The notes under the pieces were generated by a model, which did not search any database, was not told the DNA's origin, and saw only the letters and a program-made list of their open reading frames with translations. Below, one piece after another: positions 37,101 through 43,545 of a DNA stretch of 64,000 nucleotides. The DNA is from Bradyrhizobium sp. SZCCHNS1050. GTDB lineage: Bacteria; Pseudomonadota; Alphaproteobacteria; Rhizobiales; Xanthobacteraceae. The position numbers were made by a program, and so were the translations under genes. Within the stretch, counting starts at the first letter, position 1; the number at the start of each line of letters is the position of its first letter. The stretch is from assembly GCF_032484785.1 (NCBI RefSeq), contig NZ_JAUETR010000001.1:4281501-4345500 (forward strand), written 5' to 3'.

Positions 37101-39217
37101 GGCAGAGCATCAATATCATCCCAATCCCGAGCTCCACCGGGACGGCTTCGGGAACGCTGTCGCTAATGGCGGCCCAGTCGATCAATATCGGTGCCGCCTC
37201 AGGGATCTCCATGCTGGATCTGGCGACCGGAGCGTCGAGCAGATACGTGCATAGCGCCGCCACCGGTCAAAGCTACATCAATCCGCTCGGGCAAACCTTT
37301 GCCGATCTGACCCAGGCGCTGCACGCCAATGACCCGGTGCCGGTGATCATCGCCGCGGGACAGGATATCACTATAGCGAGCACCGCCGCCATCGCGCTGA
37401 TCAAGCCGGCCGCCATGACCGCGGGTAACAACATTCTGTCTGAATTAGCGATCAGGTCGGCTGTCGACGGTGTCCCGCAGACCAATGCCGGACTTGCGAC
37501 CATCACCTTCCAGAACAACAATGTCAGCGACGTCACATCTCTGGTGGCGGGAAACTCCATCATCGGCGGTTCCTATGTTCTCTACGGTCCCGGCTCGTGG
37601 CTGATCCAGGCCGGGCGCAACATCGGTCCGCTCCGCCAGAGCCAGAACGGCTACGCGGGCCTGGTCGCGGCAGGCAATGGCACCAACTATGGCACCAATA
37701 CGGATGTTCCGGGACAACTGGTCAAATACCTGCCGAACCAGAGCGCCGACATCTATGTGATGGCCGGCGTCAGGCCGCAGCACATCGACTACGCGGCAGT
37801 GATCGCCGAATATGTCGATCCGGCCCGGTCGGTCACCAGCGGGATCGATCTGTTGCGGCTCATCGCCGCCAGGCTCAACGACGGGATTGATCCGTCCAAG
37901 TCGTGGGACACAGCCACCCGCGCCAAGGCATGGAGCGACTTCAATGCGCTTGCCGTAGACAAACAGCACGGCTTGGTCGATCAGGCGCTGAGCGGCTATT
38001 TCGGCACCGGCGCGCGCGCCAACTATATCGCCTTCATCAACACCTATATCGCGCCGACGGCGCCGGATGTCGGCTTCGATTTCCTGGCCGACATCGCCGG
38101 CGTCCTTGGAATCACGAAGGACGCCGCGAGTGCGAGGTTCGCCACCATCGCCGCCGGACAGGATACGCCCAGCTTGCGCGAGAAGCTCGCCATCGTCAGC
38201 AGTTTCAACGACTTCCTCATCCGGGTCGGCAAGGATCGCAACGATCCGGCCAGCGCGTATGCCGGCGAGTATGGCCGCGCCTATGCTGCGATCTCGACCC
38301 TGTTCCCGGCGGCGCTCGGCTATACCGACAACCGCCCCGTCAACGGCGTCAACGGCGCAGCCAATCGCGTCGTGACAGGCACGATCTCGCTCGGCGGCTC
38401 GGTGCTCGAGACACAGATGGGCAGCGACATCAACATCCTGGTGCCCGGCGGCAACATCAATGTCGGCCGCAATGGAAGTGACCTGCTGAGTCCCATTCAG
38501 GAAGGAATTTTCACGCTCGCCGGCGGGACGATTCGCGGCTACAGCGACGGCACGATCCAGCTCGCGCAGAGCCGGGTCATGACCATGCAGGGCGGCGACA
38601 TCGACCTGTTCTCCGCCAATGGCGACATCAACGCCGGGCAGGGCTCCAAGACCTATGCGGCCAGTCCGCCGCAGCAGACCATCTGCGACGCCAACGGCTA
38701 TTGCTACCTCAATCCGACCGGATTGGTGACCGGCGCCGGCATCGCCGCGCTGGTCACGCGGATGGGGCAGGACCCGAGCCAGAGCGACGTCAACCTGTAC
38801 GCGCCGACCGGCACCATCGACGCCGGCGCGGCCGGAATTCGCGTCGCCGGCAATCTCAGCCTCGGTGCCGCGCATATCCTCAACGCCTTCAACATCAACG
38901 TCCAGGGTGCGACGACAGGCCTTCCGACCGTCGCGCCGCCGCCGGTGGCGGCCTTGACCCTCGGCAACAACACGGCGGCCGCGCCGCAGAAGCTCGCGCC
39001 GTCGCAGCAGTCGTCCACTGATGCGCGGCCGTCGGTGATCATCGTCGAAGTGCTCGGCTATGGTGGCAGCGGCCAGGGCAGTTCCGGCACCGACACGCCT
39101 GCGCGCAACGGCGCAGGCCAGAGCGGCAACAACAGCGGCGCCATGGCGCCTCAGAGCGGTGGATCCAAGCCCGAGGCCTGCAAGGATGGCGCGGCGGAGT
39201 GCCGTCCACAGCCGTGA
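25145..39217 (+). CDS. Giant filamentous haemagglutinin-family exoprotein (TpsA)
   Basis: Secreted two-partner-secretion exoprotein of about 4690 aa, presumably an adhesin or surface fibre. The ATG at 25145 is preceded by AGGAG; the frame is open further upstream. An extended signal region has its hydrophobic core at residues 63-84 (LVWLGCVSAIALFLNGAAVQ). The haemagglutination/TPS secretion domain follows, with the hallmark NPNGIIFGG near residue 263 and ASQAIMTWYQFNVGKNTTLV. The body is beta-helix-like, rich in Gly/Ser/Thr/Ala/Asn. A block of GGTGYTSxPTVTIxGGGG repeats sits near residues 2520-2740. The C-terminal part (residues about 4200-4500, e.g. DINILVPGGNINVGRNGSD, GGTIRGYSDGTIQLAQSRVM) resembles the DUF3739 region. 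The tail is Gly/Ser-rich. No toxin domain is seen. The cognate transporter lies 6.4 kb downstream. Confidence 0.93.
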   Translation: MSQGRSMHARRAAVAITCQRRAVHAGDSGRRSPDIGVQAPAAGPAVAYRHAACGAHTSRFKRLVWLGCVSAIALFLNGAAVQARPLGASGAASAAAAASAAASAASQQAATIAKQSQDAMTKAAAMLKAMQAAQAAARNVATTGTSNSLGVGLPAVTDGLSPGGLVVDPRVVNASQAGTATNLWSGADQPVQSASNGQTTVTIKQTASQAIMTWYQFNVGKNTTLVFDQKGNPGWVALNRVDATGKPSQILGNIKADGTVLLINPNGIIFGGASQVNVGSLIATTHDIAGTSTAAASAFSGTSPNYSLQSVTANGTSYSFAAPANESGANDFFLQSGLFVTAATNSNGLSVASGKSAVFVMGDQTLGSLGGGGIVVQPGANITANPGGSTTSNGYVALIGPTVTNSGTLTAINGQIVLAAGSGIVLTEPFSSATGVKQALTATSFTPGTTTVFVNVANQDQIALSAAIATKSLTTVLPNGGLVTNDGLIVSNDGAVSVVADSIRQLGVIEATTSVTRPGSIGLSTSYTAPTANGAIGSIVLGPSSLTTILPDETSSTIPTNTATSTYFAANIQPQISIKASGDVDLQGTADGAGGAFLRAPGAAVELAAGVLSSGTSGTVLMETGSSIDLSGLVGVTLPTSNYILSFKVTAAEVADTPLARGLIGSTVTIDARLSGTRADGFSWVGSPLLNAQGFTGLIPKTIEELLTVGGKLTITAGQNAITLPGSSINLSGGYVQYAPGFVATTRVVGSNGRVYNIGSAPSDLSYTVLSGFTVDHARWGVTETYASMLAAGYYDPGYVSGRSAGSAGFTAAAPILEGSFVSGIVVGERQRAGLESMPNGAGLGVTLSGTNSTTYTVLLEPRADAGLDPFGMSTFKLGTSWSPTLVALADGTLAFPVFSDLLTSSAFRSVSINTGSNAMLQMTADAALTVLPGGSVTLGNVERVDGTITARSGSIVLTGSTIDTGLARSVAVQDLLVTGRLDVSGLWINDSGAANGSLLGSAYVDGGLVTISTTADIVPTIGALIGSGTTTSGTDLSKTVDNIVSATDDLTRSITLAKGSVIDVSSGGYLDRGGVLKRGADGVPLGRGGSLSLNTYVSSRSFLLPTYDVAKTAILDSSGKVLVNAGGTFYHASATLDLGTVIFTPIQSGYRANTYMQGSIYAQSFAGGGTFTLKAPYLQVGGTDTVSYAPGETQSGGVGQINLPTSFFSKSGFGSYALIGLAEANVAANTALTLQQSNLLTPAPGSLAGTATNAAKASDLAQAGTVIDGLRKPLNLSLTQSGIDLSQSGFANVTGGINVGAGTTITADAGATVSLVADQAVSFKGSIAAGAGATVTMVSNNAALTVAGSVKAQGGAINLASAGNLTIAAGSMLDVSGVFVPDPTVSRYTTGTVYDGGTVTLLSNATVEVQPGATINIAGAAGVIEVPVGRELQTQAVWSNGGTLQIGGVTVYLGGTLSAAGGAPLATGGSLSLGDFALPGTLASYGSIISNIYNADTQSVIGIRSGILIAQSGLATPSTTVTLTADTINNSGLSSVSLAAGGYLGVQNKATIGFAGSTEISVPGSLVLHSGSNLISILAAGAKLANLNDTPTSVGGATVTLDAGYVRLAGSSYEQFPSPPAAKNLADGTLYVGSDGVSHGRFVTQWIDLQGDLSLVNVGNATLTTAGAVRLLPGRYGSEAVAPTGTTLGGYFVTPGRLTITASEIFPATSTAFLLMSTMSVSDSSPTLTIRQYAGSSPTAPLSAGGTLVLDAQNIEQDGTLWAPLGNIVIGLRSAADMPLAVTQSIVLTSATAYSGALAQTQSVTLGAGSLTAVSTGGLDIPYGTTVDGATWYYGINLNNSSSPVPQQTAAPAKSISVFGSSVKLGGSIDASGGGDVYAVEYVPGTGGTRNVLLNYQTVSTVTSSGTTTSFTSTYADGRQVYALVPAYEAQVAAYDPAFATYPFYSGKSVTSAGLVASGSKLSSFPASALNNAAGIAPGTSVTLSGGNGIAAGTYVLLPGMYATLPGAYRVVQYAAGAAASTGSFTGADGSVYVTGSFGNAITGARSSQTVLFQLQSQAVWGQSSKINITSGTSYFSSYAANNGLAPTALPVDGGLLVIGATSRLSLGGTNNFAAGSSDLAPAVQGATGQIDIAAANIAIVASDRLGQFGTVAADGSFTASAAFSNYLFLDADQISNLGAGSVLIGGTASVTSPGSITAIATNLEVASDAQHQLVGPELILVTQAGGARGLTVDAGSVVTTKGTVSGTSRNITLSGDGALLRVSNGRMVSVTRSGATGTGSFAIGTAVGTAQLVAGAGVVITAGNSLMVDTSGSGAFAPDLANSNGASTTGVTLKAPNLSIAANTFNFGPEGLAASGLNLTPGQFNSLFAGATSVTLRSNTGFDFYDQAGLTLGDAANPIGTLTFDGSGFYSIGSNTSGAGATDCSAYCATIAATNITLINSRGASGVSADPTVVAGAGGTLNLNAAKVITADAGAKSFGGFSKVNWNASDGIVFTGAGSIDAAVATATAKFNLSSVKINNAGTGYTSVPTVTISGAGGTTATGTALLGIVSFNVSTSGSGSSYRNGDLITIKDSVTGAVATGTAVISSTGAITGVNIISGGSGFSGVLANLTLTVSAGSGSGAAIGTTASPTVGLQPQFGVVGVNVTGGTGYTGIPTVTISGGGGSGASVQAVATVSSLTVANGGTGYTSAPLVTITGGGGAGAAATATLGGTGISGLTLTNGGTGYTSVPTISIWGGSDLTLSAPDVVVKAGANQTVTARGNLVVQGNGASVFAADNSISGKLALTGASVTARNGVHIDAAGGKVSLTAAAGDVALTSGAAINAQGLRLPVNDQFMDAPGGSVQLISSLGNVSIVGATVDVSNPYAGYAGSLAIQTGNNGTTGTATLAGTLNGAARFNDLGGTFSLLAGNLNGTLPLDGATPNFSSSFTVSLQSGNIELPAGATLTSRNVQLTANGGSVNVGGTIDARGLSGGQISLFGTGTLPSSSGCTSSCGVWIQSSARLLASAVTQDDAAFSRYSTLDNGATNPNGGTITLATTGTPTPNAYDPTYGFEQVASANSGWIKVDAGAVLDVSGGPTAPAGQVIVRAPLLSDSTVNVRFKGNVVTNGSTSGGGLALNAYATWSTTDGTTAGRHFDGIIDPAGWFDGTGTRVAGTVIAGDTISYSSTSTFTAVPTILVGGASGVATAIMTTQAGNLTPTTANKGSGFGTASRTCRGGGATFTCYSDAAMTLNPVVVTLTGGGSGSGLVVKSLTFISGAVSTVTVDNTAAIGYTSPVTLTVTGGTTAATVTANLLIAGLVPTNPNTTYATAPAVTANGVALTAKYTVQQSYSLSQTTNVAQGIGIFVPTTANADHVNFYQTTLTGFVQKALAGSVSAGDGDAFDFASGLGAILHVRPELVLSNPSSSINAGNVTVASNWNLGGVKGLTNATAFTAVNGTSVAANTVITDVAGKLLANYTNYTGQLVATANTPLAYRTAAGEPGVLTVRAVNDVAVKATISDGFYETRDYFGGSVAVADLIANNPALSGKVADYNTTAAADLMSRVQGVNNGSFSINLVASAAFTSNRDTTVNPYAVTPVWALTGALTGNVNIDGHGNYFLSATKLLMIPTLVRTGTGNISIAAAGNFQLLDQLAPGAVYTAGAATATPSDFTPLTLPSNYNCYGCSNGSVNVPTWAAGGGSVSISAGQSIIGVETPIDNAAGSQTGTAYQYMMQLWSNWYFHGGWGNGTSTPFANCTGVASCQTTAWINYASFFQGIGSLGGGNATLVAGNDIKQIGVSLPETLVVAGGLTASDPAHMVTYGGGNLSVQAGGNLLSGDFLVGLGSGRIKVGGSISADPNSALSATIRTGNSNATAKARTTSPTGKPLDLILGAQNGFISAMAGGSINLLSVYDPAQLPVVSNVALPAASNLATSSWMGTPFTSYGAQSGVSLTSVSSDITLATATAGTLVPKGTNVYGTSVPGIYPATLDVTALSGSILVGAVGQSINIIPIPSSTGTASGTLSLMAAQSINIGAASGISMLDLATGASSRYVHSAATGQSYINPLGQTFADLTQALHANDPVPVIIAAGQDITIASTAAIALIKPAAMTAGNNILSELAIRSAVDGVPQTNAGLATITFQNNNVSDVTSLVAGNSIIGGSYVLYGPGSWLIQAGRNIGPLRQSQNGYAGLVAAGNGTNYGTNTDVPGQLVKYLPNQSADIYVMAGVRPQHIDYAAVIAEYVDPARSVTSGIDLLRLIAARLNDGIDPSKSWDTATRAKAWSDFNALAVDKQHGLVDQALSGYFGTGARANYIAFINTYIAPTAPDVGFDFLADIAGVLGITKDAASARFATIAAGQDTPSLREKLAIVSSFNDFLIRVGKDRNDPASAYAGEYGRAYAAISTLFPAALGYTDNRPVNGVNGAANRVVTGTISLGGSVLETQMGSDINILVPGGNINVGRNGSDLLSPIQEGIFTLAGGTIRGYSDGTIQLAQSRVMTMQGGDIDLFSANGDINAGQGSKTYAASPPQQTICDANGYCYLNPTGLVTGAGIAALVTRMGQDPSQSDVNLYAPTGTIDAGAAGIRVAGNLSLGAAHILNAFNINVQGATTGLPTVAPPPVAALTLGNNTAAAPQKLAPSQQSSTDARPSVIIVEVLGYGGSGQGSSGTDTPARNGAGQSGNNSGAMAPQSGGSKPEACKDGAAECRPQP
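32711..33360 (+). repeat. Repeat block GGTGYTSxPTVTISGGGG inside the haemagglutinin
   Basis: Four related units start near 32711, 33092, 33200 and 33317; the last three are 108-117 bp apart. They encode AGTGYTSVPTVTISGAGG, GGTGYTGIPTVTISGGGGSG, GGTGYTSAPLVTITGGGGAG and GGTGYTSVPTISIWGG. A diverged module (SGGSGFSGVLANLTLTVSAG) lies between units 1 and 2, and distant cousins occur near 34660 and 34950. The units look like inserted beta-structured modules that differ from the surrounding haemagglutinin sequence. Confidence 0.75.
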
Positions 39218-39398
39218 GCCGGCGTCATATGGCTCCGCGCGAGCAGGCCGGTAACGTCATGTCTTTTCGTCGCGCGGGTAAGCTGCGCTTCGATGAGACC
39301 GAGGGCGAGCGCCGCAGGTCGCCTTTTGTTGGCGCTGCGTCGACTCGACGACGACAGGGTCGGAAGGCCCCCGCGAGACAGTCCAGCTTGTGAAAGGT

Positions 39399-39434
39399 CC
39401 GCGGCGATGGCGCGGACGGCCGTCATCGCCGCGG
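39399..39434. terminator. Hairpin between convergent haemagglutinin and sigma genes
   Basis: CCGCGGCGATG (39399-39409) pairs with CATCGCCGCGG (39424-39434), an 11-bp stem with a 14-base loop. It lies between the haemagglutinin stop (39217) and the convergent sigma stop (39437). A two-way terminator is possible; there is no T-run. Confidence 0.4.
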
Positions 39435-39436
39435 TC

Positions 39437-40036
39437 CTAACTACCAGTGTCTTCCAGCGCCGGCGTCCAGGCCCGCACGGGAGGGCAAGGCAACAGGCGG
39501 GCGTCTGGCCGTGACGGTGCCCGCCGCTCCAGCGAACGATCGAGCTGGCCTGCGCAATGGAGCAGCGCCTCGCGCAACTCGACCTGAATCCGGCGGGTGG
39601 AAATCCGGTGCCGTCGGGCGATCTCGTGCACCGATAGCTCATCGACGAAGGTCGCGAAGACGATGTCGCGCTGACGTGCGGAGAGTTGCCCCAGCACACG
39701 GCTCAGTGCCGCCATTTCGGAGCGGGACTCTGCGATGCGGGCGGGATCAGGCGAATCGTCCGGAATCTCGAGCAGCGCGTCGATCTCCGATGTCGTGAGC
39801 CTGCGGCTCTCAGCCACGCGGCGGTTGGTTGCGAGATTGAGCGCGGTCCGGAACAGATAGGCGCGCGGACTCTGGATGACGCCGACGTCGTTGCCGCATT
39901 CCAGGCGCAGGAACGTATCCTGAAGCGCCTCGCCCGCCAGCTCGGTCGAACCTAATCGGCGGGCGAGCCGCCGCTTCAGTTCGTCATAGCCATCGATCAG
40001 CGCGCGCAGCAACGCCGCTCGGCCCGGATCCCGCAT
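39437..40036 (-). CDS. ECF sigma factor, FecI-like
   Basis: Extracytoplasmic-function sigma factor of about 199 aa. Region 2 reads GSTELAGEALQDTFLRLE and SPRAYLFRTALNLATNRRVA; region 4 reads LSARQRDIVFATFVDELSVH and EIARRHRISTRRIQVELREA. The ATG at 40036 (MRDPGRAALLRALIDGYD) is preferred over a TTG at 40102. It is a paralogue of the sigma factor at 43546, to which it is similar throughout, and shares SPxxYLFRxALNLA. No anti-sigma gene is adjacent; the FecR-type protein at 44415 may serve both. A candidate Pho box lies about 80 bp upstream on the same strand. It converges on the giant haemagglutinin gene. Target promoters are unknown. Confidence 0.85.
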   Translation of the reverse strand: MRDPGRAALLRALIDGYDELKRRLARRLGSTELAGEALQDTFLRLECGNDVGVIQSPRAYLFRTALNLATNRRVAESRRLTTSEIDALLEIPDDSPDPARIAESRSEMAALSRVLGQLSARQRDIVFATFVDELSVHEIARRHRISTRRIQVELREALLHCAGQLDRSLERRAPSRPDARLLPCPPVRAWTPALEDTGS

Positions 40037-40116
40037 TTCTGAAACGCCCGCCCCTGGGTGACCTTTCGGAACACGCGGCCGCGAAGGTCTCGTCACTAAC
40101 AAAGTACCGGCTCACA

Positions 40117-40134
40117 ATGACTGACCCATGACAT
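40117..40134 (-). promoter_or_regulatory. Candidate Pho box upstream of the sigma gene
   Basis: On the minus strand the sequence is ATGTCAT-GGGT-CAGTCAT: two heptamers, each one mismatch from CTGTCAT, separated by 4 bp (11-bp period), as in PhoB sites. It faces the sigma gene that starts at 40036. The rest of the 443-bp gap (40037-40479) holds two small hairpins at 40394-40414 and 40415-40431 before the PstS-like gene, and no further gene. Confidence 0.5.
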
Positions 40135-40479
40135 GTGTTGCAGCACGTGTCTCAAACACAGAGTTGTGCTCGCTCGCAGCCACCAAGGTTCCGGCGCACT
40201 GCTCGATCACCGAACGGTAGCGCGAGATTTTTCGAAGAAAGAGATTCGCTGAGACGCCGTGTCGATTGTCTCTCCCATGCAAGCCACCGATTGCAATGAT
40301 GCGGGCGAGCTTTGTGGGATCGTCAATCCGTCCCCAATGATCGCACCGGTCGTGCCGGAGAGTGGATCGCTCGTCCGACTGATCGTTGCATCACGATGGG
40401 TCCTCCTCCCATCGATGATGACCTGCATCATTGTGCATCGAAGGCTCGCAATCCGACTGCAACCCCACGGAGATTTCCG

Positions 40480-42435
40480 ATGACGACTCGTTCTTCGATC
40501 AGCCGCCTGCGCTGCACCGCTTCGGTGCTGGTGCTGTCGACCGCCGCGACCTTTGCCGCAGCGGTGCAGCCCGTCGCTGCCCAGACCGCCGTCTACGGCG
40601 GCGGCAGCACGCTGGTATCGCTCGCCATGCGTCAGGCGATGGACTGCTATAACGCGCAGACCGTGACCAGCGACGGCTACAGCTTCTCGACCGGCTTCAA
40701 TGCGGCGACCCCGACTCCCGGATTGCTTCCCGCAACGCCGGACGGCGCCAATTGCAGCCAGCTCGGTGCGCTCGGAACGGTCGGTCTCTACGCCGCGGTC
40801 GGCTCCGGTGCCGGCCAGCGCGCCTTCATCACCAACGATCCGAAGCAGCTGCTGCGTGGCAGCGCGCCGTCGCTGTCGCTGCCGGCCGTGCCGCCGGTGT
40901 TCCTCGAGAGCAGCGTTCCGGCGCTCGCGACCTATCCCTATGCGCGCGTCGACTTCGGCGCCGGTGACTCGCCGCTTCCGAGCTCGCCGACGAACACGCC
41001 GAGCGTGACGGCCCTGACCAACTTCTCCTCGGTCAGCAACTGGCAGAACCAGACCACCATCACGGCCAGCAACGCATCCTCGGCAACGGCCTACAACGCT
41101 GCCGCATTCGGTCCGGCGATCCAGCTGCCTATGATCGAGGCGCCGGTCGCGATCGTCGTCAACACCAACGCCACCCCGACGGCCACGTGGACCATCAACT
41201 CGGCCGGCACCGCGGGCGCCCCCGGCTCGGCGATCCAGCTCTCGACCGCTCAGCTCTGCGCCATCTTCTCGGGCGAGGTGCGCGACTGGAGCTCCACCGC
41301 TGCCATCGCGGCGCTCGACAACGCCGGTCAGGCCCGCGTCCAGACCTTCATGGACGACAACACCGGCAACGGCGGCGCGGCTCAGGCCTATGTGTCGAAC
41401 TCGCTGCCGATCCAGATCGCGTTCCGTTCCGACGGCTCCGGCACCAGCTTCATCCTCACCAACTTCCTCGCCAACAGCTGCCCGCAACTCGACGACACCG
41501 CTGGTTCGCACAACTACGCGAAGATCTTCACCGGCGTGGGCGTCACTTTCGCCAGCACGGTCGTCACGCTCAACGACCAGGTGACCGGTACGACCACGAC
41601 CACCACGATCGCCGCCAAGACCAACGCGTCGGCCGCCAACCTGCCGTCGACGACCTTCGCCAACCTGATCGCCAACATCAAGGCCGTGAAGGGTGTGGAC
41701 GTCTCGACCGGCGCCGGCGGCTGGCTCGCGGGCAACGGTACCGGCGAAGTCGCCGACACCGTCAACAGCAACGCGCAGGATGCCAACGGCAACTATCTGG
41801 GCGGCCGCATCGGCTATGTCAGCAACGACTTCGCCAAGCCCTACAACCCCGCCGCCAGCGCGCCGCTGTCGGCCAGCGTCCAGAACGATGATCAGCGTGC
41901 TCGTGGCGTCTATCACCCGGGTGACCTTGGGGAGAGCTTCGTTGCGCCGACCCCGGCATCGGCCGATAACGCTTTCAGGAGCGTTGCGGTCCCCACTGGC
42001 ACAACCTATACGGCTTGGAATCTGTACAACCAACAGTATGCGGCCGGTGCAACGTTGGCCGATGGCGTGACGGTTGTTCCTGCCGACGGGAAAGTGAGCG
42101 GGGTGAACGTTGTCGGCAAGTCGCAGCTCGGTCTGCCGATCATCGCGGGTGCCTATCCCGTCACGGGCACGACCTTCGCCTATCTCTATAGCTGCTACAA
42201 CACGGCGTCGGCCCCGACCCGCGTGGCGGACATCACCAACTTCCTGAATTGGTTCTATTCGAGCCAGGATGCGGCCAGCGTGCTGCAGAACAACGGCTTC
42301 AATGCTTTGAATAGCGCCTTTGTGACGGCGATCAGCTCGTCGTACCTGGCCTCAGGCAGCGGCACTGCCATCGCCGCCAGCTCGACCCAGGTCGACGGTT
42401 GCAGCACCGTCGCCGCTGGCGCCGGCGCTCAGTAA
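40480..42435 (+). CDS. Large PstS-like exported substrate-binding protein
   Basis: Periplasmic or secreted protein of the PstS/phosphate-binding family, 651 aa, about twice the length of ordinary PstS. A signal peptide (TASVLVLSTAATFAAAVQPV ending AAQ) precedes TAVYGGGSTLVSLAMRQAMD, the usual first strand. The phosphate-contact loop reads IAFRSDGSGTSFILTNFLA. The segment LCAIFSGEVRDWSS matches the PstS hinge, and the C-terminus has FAYLYSCYNTASAPTRVADI. The extra length is spread as Ser/Thr/Ala-rich insertions. The ATG at 40480 has GGAG upstream. A classic terminator follows. No PstCAB genes are near, so it is probably not an ABC-transporter subunit. A phosphate scavenging or sensing role beside the secretion locus is inferred. 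Confidence 0.85.
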   Translation: MTTRSSISRLRCTASVLVLSTAATFAAAVQPVAAQTAVYGGGSTLVSLAMRQAMDCYNAQTVTSDGYSFSTGFNAATPTPGLLPATPDGANCSQLGALGTVGLYAAVGSGAGQRAFITNDPKQLLRGSAPSLSLPAVPPVFLESSVPALATYPYARVDFGAGDSPLPSSPTNTPSVTALTNFSSVSNWQNQTTITASNASSATAYNAAAFGPAIQLPMIEAPVAIVVNTNATPTATWTINSAGTAGAPGSAIQLSTAQLCAIFSGEVRDWSSTAAIAALDNAGQARVQTFMDDNTGNGGAAQAYVSNSLPIQIAFRSDGSGTSFILTNFLANSCPQLDDTAGSHNYAKIFTGVGVTFASTVVTLNDQVTGTTTTTTIAAKTNASAANLPSTTFANLIANIKAVKGVDVSTGAGGWLAGNGTGEVADTVNSNAQDANGNYLGGRIGYVSNDFAKPYNPAASAPLSASVQNDDQRARGVYHPGDLGESFVAPTPASADNAFRSVAVPTGTTYTAWNLYNQQYAAGATLADGVTVVPADGKVSGVNVVGKSQLGLPIIAGAYPVTGTTFAYLYSCYNTASAPTRVADITNFLNWFYSSQDAASVLQNNGFNALNSAFVTAISSSYLASGSGTAIAASSTQVDGCSTVAAGAGAQ

Positions 42436-42488
42436 GGCAGCTGCAGGCGACGCGGGTCCCGTGCAGATCGCCCAGTCACGATCCTGAG

Positions 42489-42520
42489 CCGGGCGCCGTC
42501 ATGGCGCCCGGTTTCGTTTT
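42489..42520 (+). terminator. Rho-independent terminator after the PstS-like gene
   Basis: CCGGGCGCC (42489-42497), loop GTCAT, GGCGCCCGG (42503-42511), then TTTCGTTTT. A perfect 9-bp GC stem and T-run 53 bp after the stop codon at 42435. Confidence 0.88.
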
Positions 42521-42733
42521 GTAGTTGCAGACTCCAAATTGCTGAACGCCTCTGACGTCGAGGCTCCGCGAGCGGCCCAAACGATCGCGCGGCGCCTCGA
42601 CATCGGATCAATAACGCGATACCAGCTTGGCTATGCCAGGGAAGATGTCCGCGGGAAAGATCATGTGGCGCTCGGCGTCCCTCAGCCGGCCGGTTCATGA
42701 TTTCGGCATGCGTGCTTGAATGGATTGAATTCG

Positions 42734-43480
42734 ATGGCGCAGAGCGCGTGGTGGTCCAAGCACCTTGATGAGGAGTCGCAGCATCACGACTGGCGTGCGG
42801 CGGCCCCGGCAATCGGTCTGCGCTCGCTCGCAGCCGTTGCGATGACCGTGCCAGCCCTTCTGGCCGTCGGCGTGTATTGGCTGCGTCACACGCCGACCGG
42901 CACCGGAATGCACTCGAGTGACAACGTGATGCAGGTGCGGCTCGTCGCGTCGCCGGCGGCTGATGCCGCGCGGCCGGCCGTTACACCGACCGCGCCGGCC
43001 TTGTCTCCGGCCAGCGCTCCGGCTCAGGATCCGAAAGTCGTCGCTGCTGCAGTCGTGGCGGGGTCCGAGAGCGTGACGACCCGGGATTCAACAGCTTCGG
43101 GCCTGGTGTTGTCGCATCTGCCGGCCGCGCCGGCCTGGGACGCGCCTGTTCCTGGCTCGCCGCTGGCCGCCCAGCAGACCAAGCCTGACCAAAAGACGAT
43201 GACCTTCGTTCGCACGGTCAAGTCGCACATCGCCCGCTTTCAATATTATCCTGAACGTGCCCAGCGCGATCGCATCCAGGGACAGGTCGGCCTTGTGCTC
43301 ACGCTGCGACGTGACGGCACGGTCACCAACGTCCGCATCGCGTCGAGTTCCGGTTTTGCCTCTCTCGACGCTGCCGCCGTCGACACGGTGAAGAGGGCGC
43401 AGCCGCTGCCGAGCATTCCGGTGGAATTGCCCGGGCAGCTCAGCCTGGACTACACGATCGCGTTCGATCTGCCACAGTAG
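42734..43480 (+). CDS. TonB-family protein (first copy)
   Basis: Inner-membrane anchored energy transducer of about 248 aa. The ATG at 42734 (MAQSAWWSKHLDEESQHHDW) precedes a single membrane segment (SLAAVAMTVPALLAVGVYWL). A Pro/Ala-rich periplasmic linker follows, shorter in Pro-Lys repeats than classic TonB. The TonB C-terminal domain lies at residues about 155-248 (VKSHIARFQYYPERAQRDRI, GQVGLVLTLRRDGTVTNVRI, SLDAAAVDTVKRAQPLP). It stands before the sigma/FecR pair and after a strong terminator, so it probably starts a new transcript. It may energise a TonB-dependent partner not in the window, or one of the locus proteins. Confidence 0.88.
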   Translation: MAQSAWWSKHLDEESQHHDWRAAAPAIGLRSLAAVAMTVPALLAVGVYWLRHTPTGTGMHSSDNVMQVRLVASPAADAARPAVTPTAPALSPASAPAQDPKVVAAAVVAGSESVTTRDSTASGLVLSHLPAAPAWDAPVPGSPLAAQQTKPDQKTMTFVRTVKSHIARFQYYPERAQRDRIQGQVGLVLTLRRDGTVTNVRIASSSGFASLDAAAVDTVKRAQPLPSIPVELPGQLSLDYTIAFDLPQ

Positions 43481-43545
43481 TTGGTCAACGGCGTCGCCAT
43501 CTCTGGTCGTCACGTCACTGTCATTCTCCGCCGATAGGTACAACA

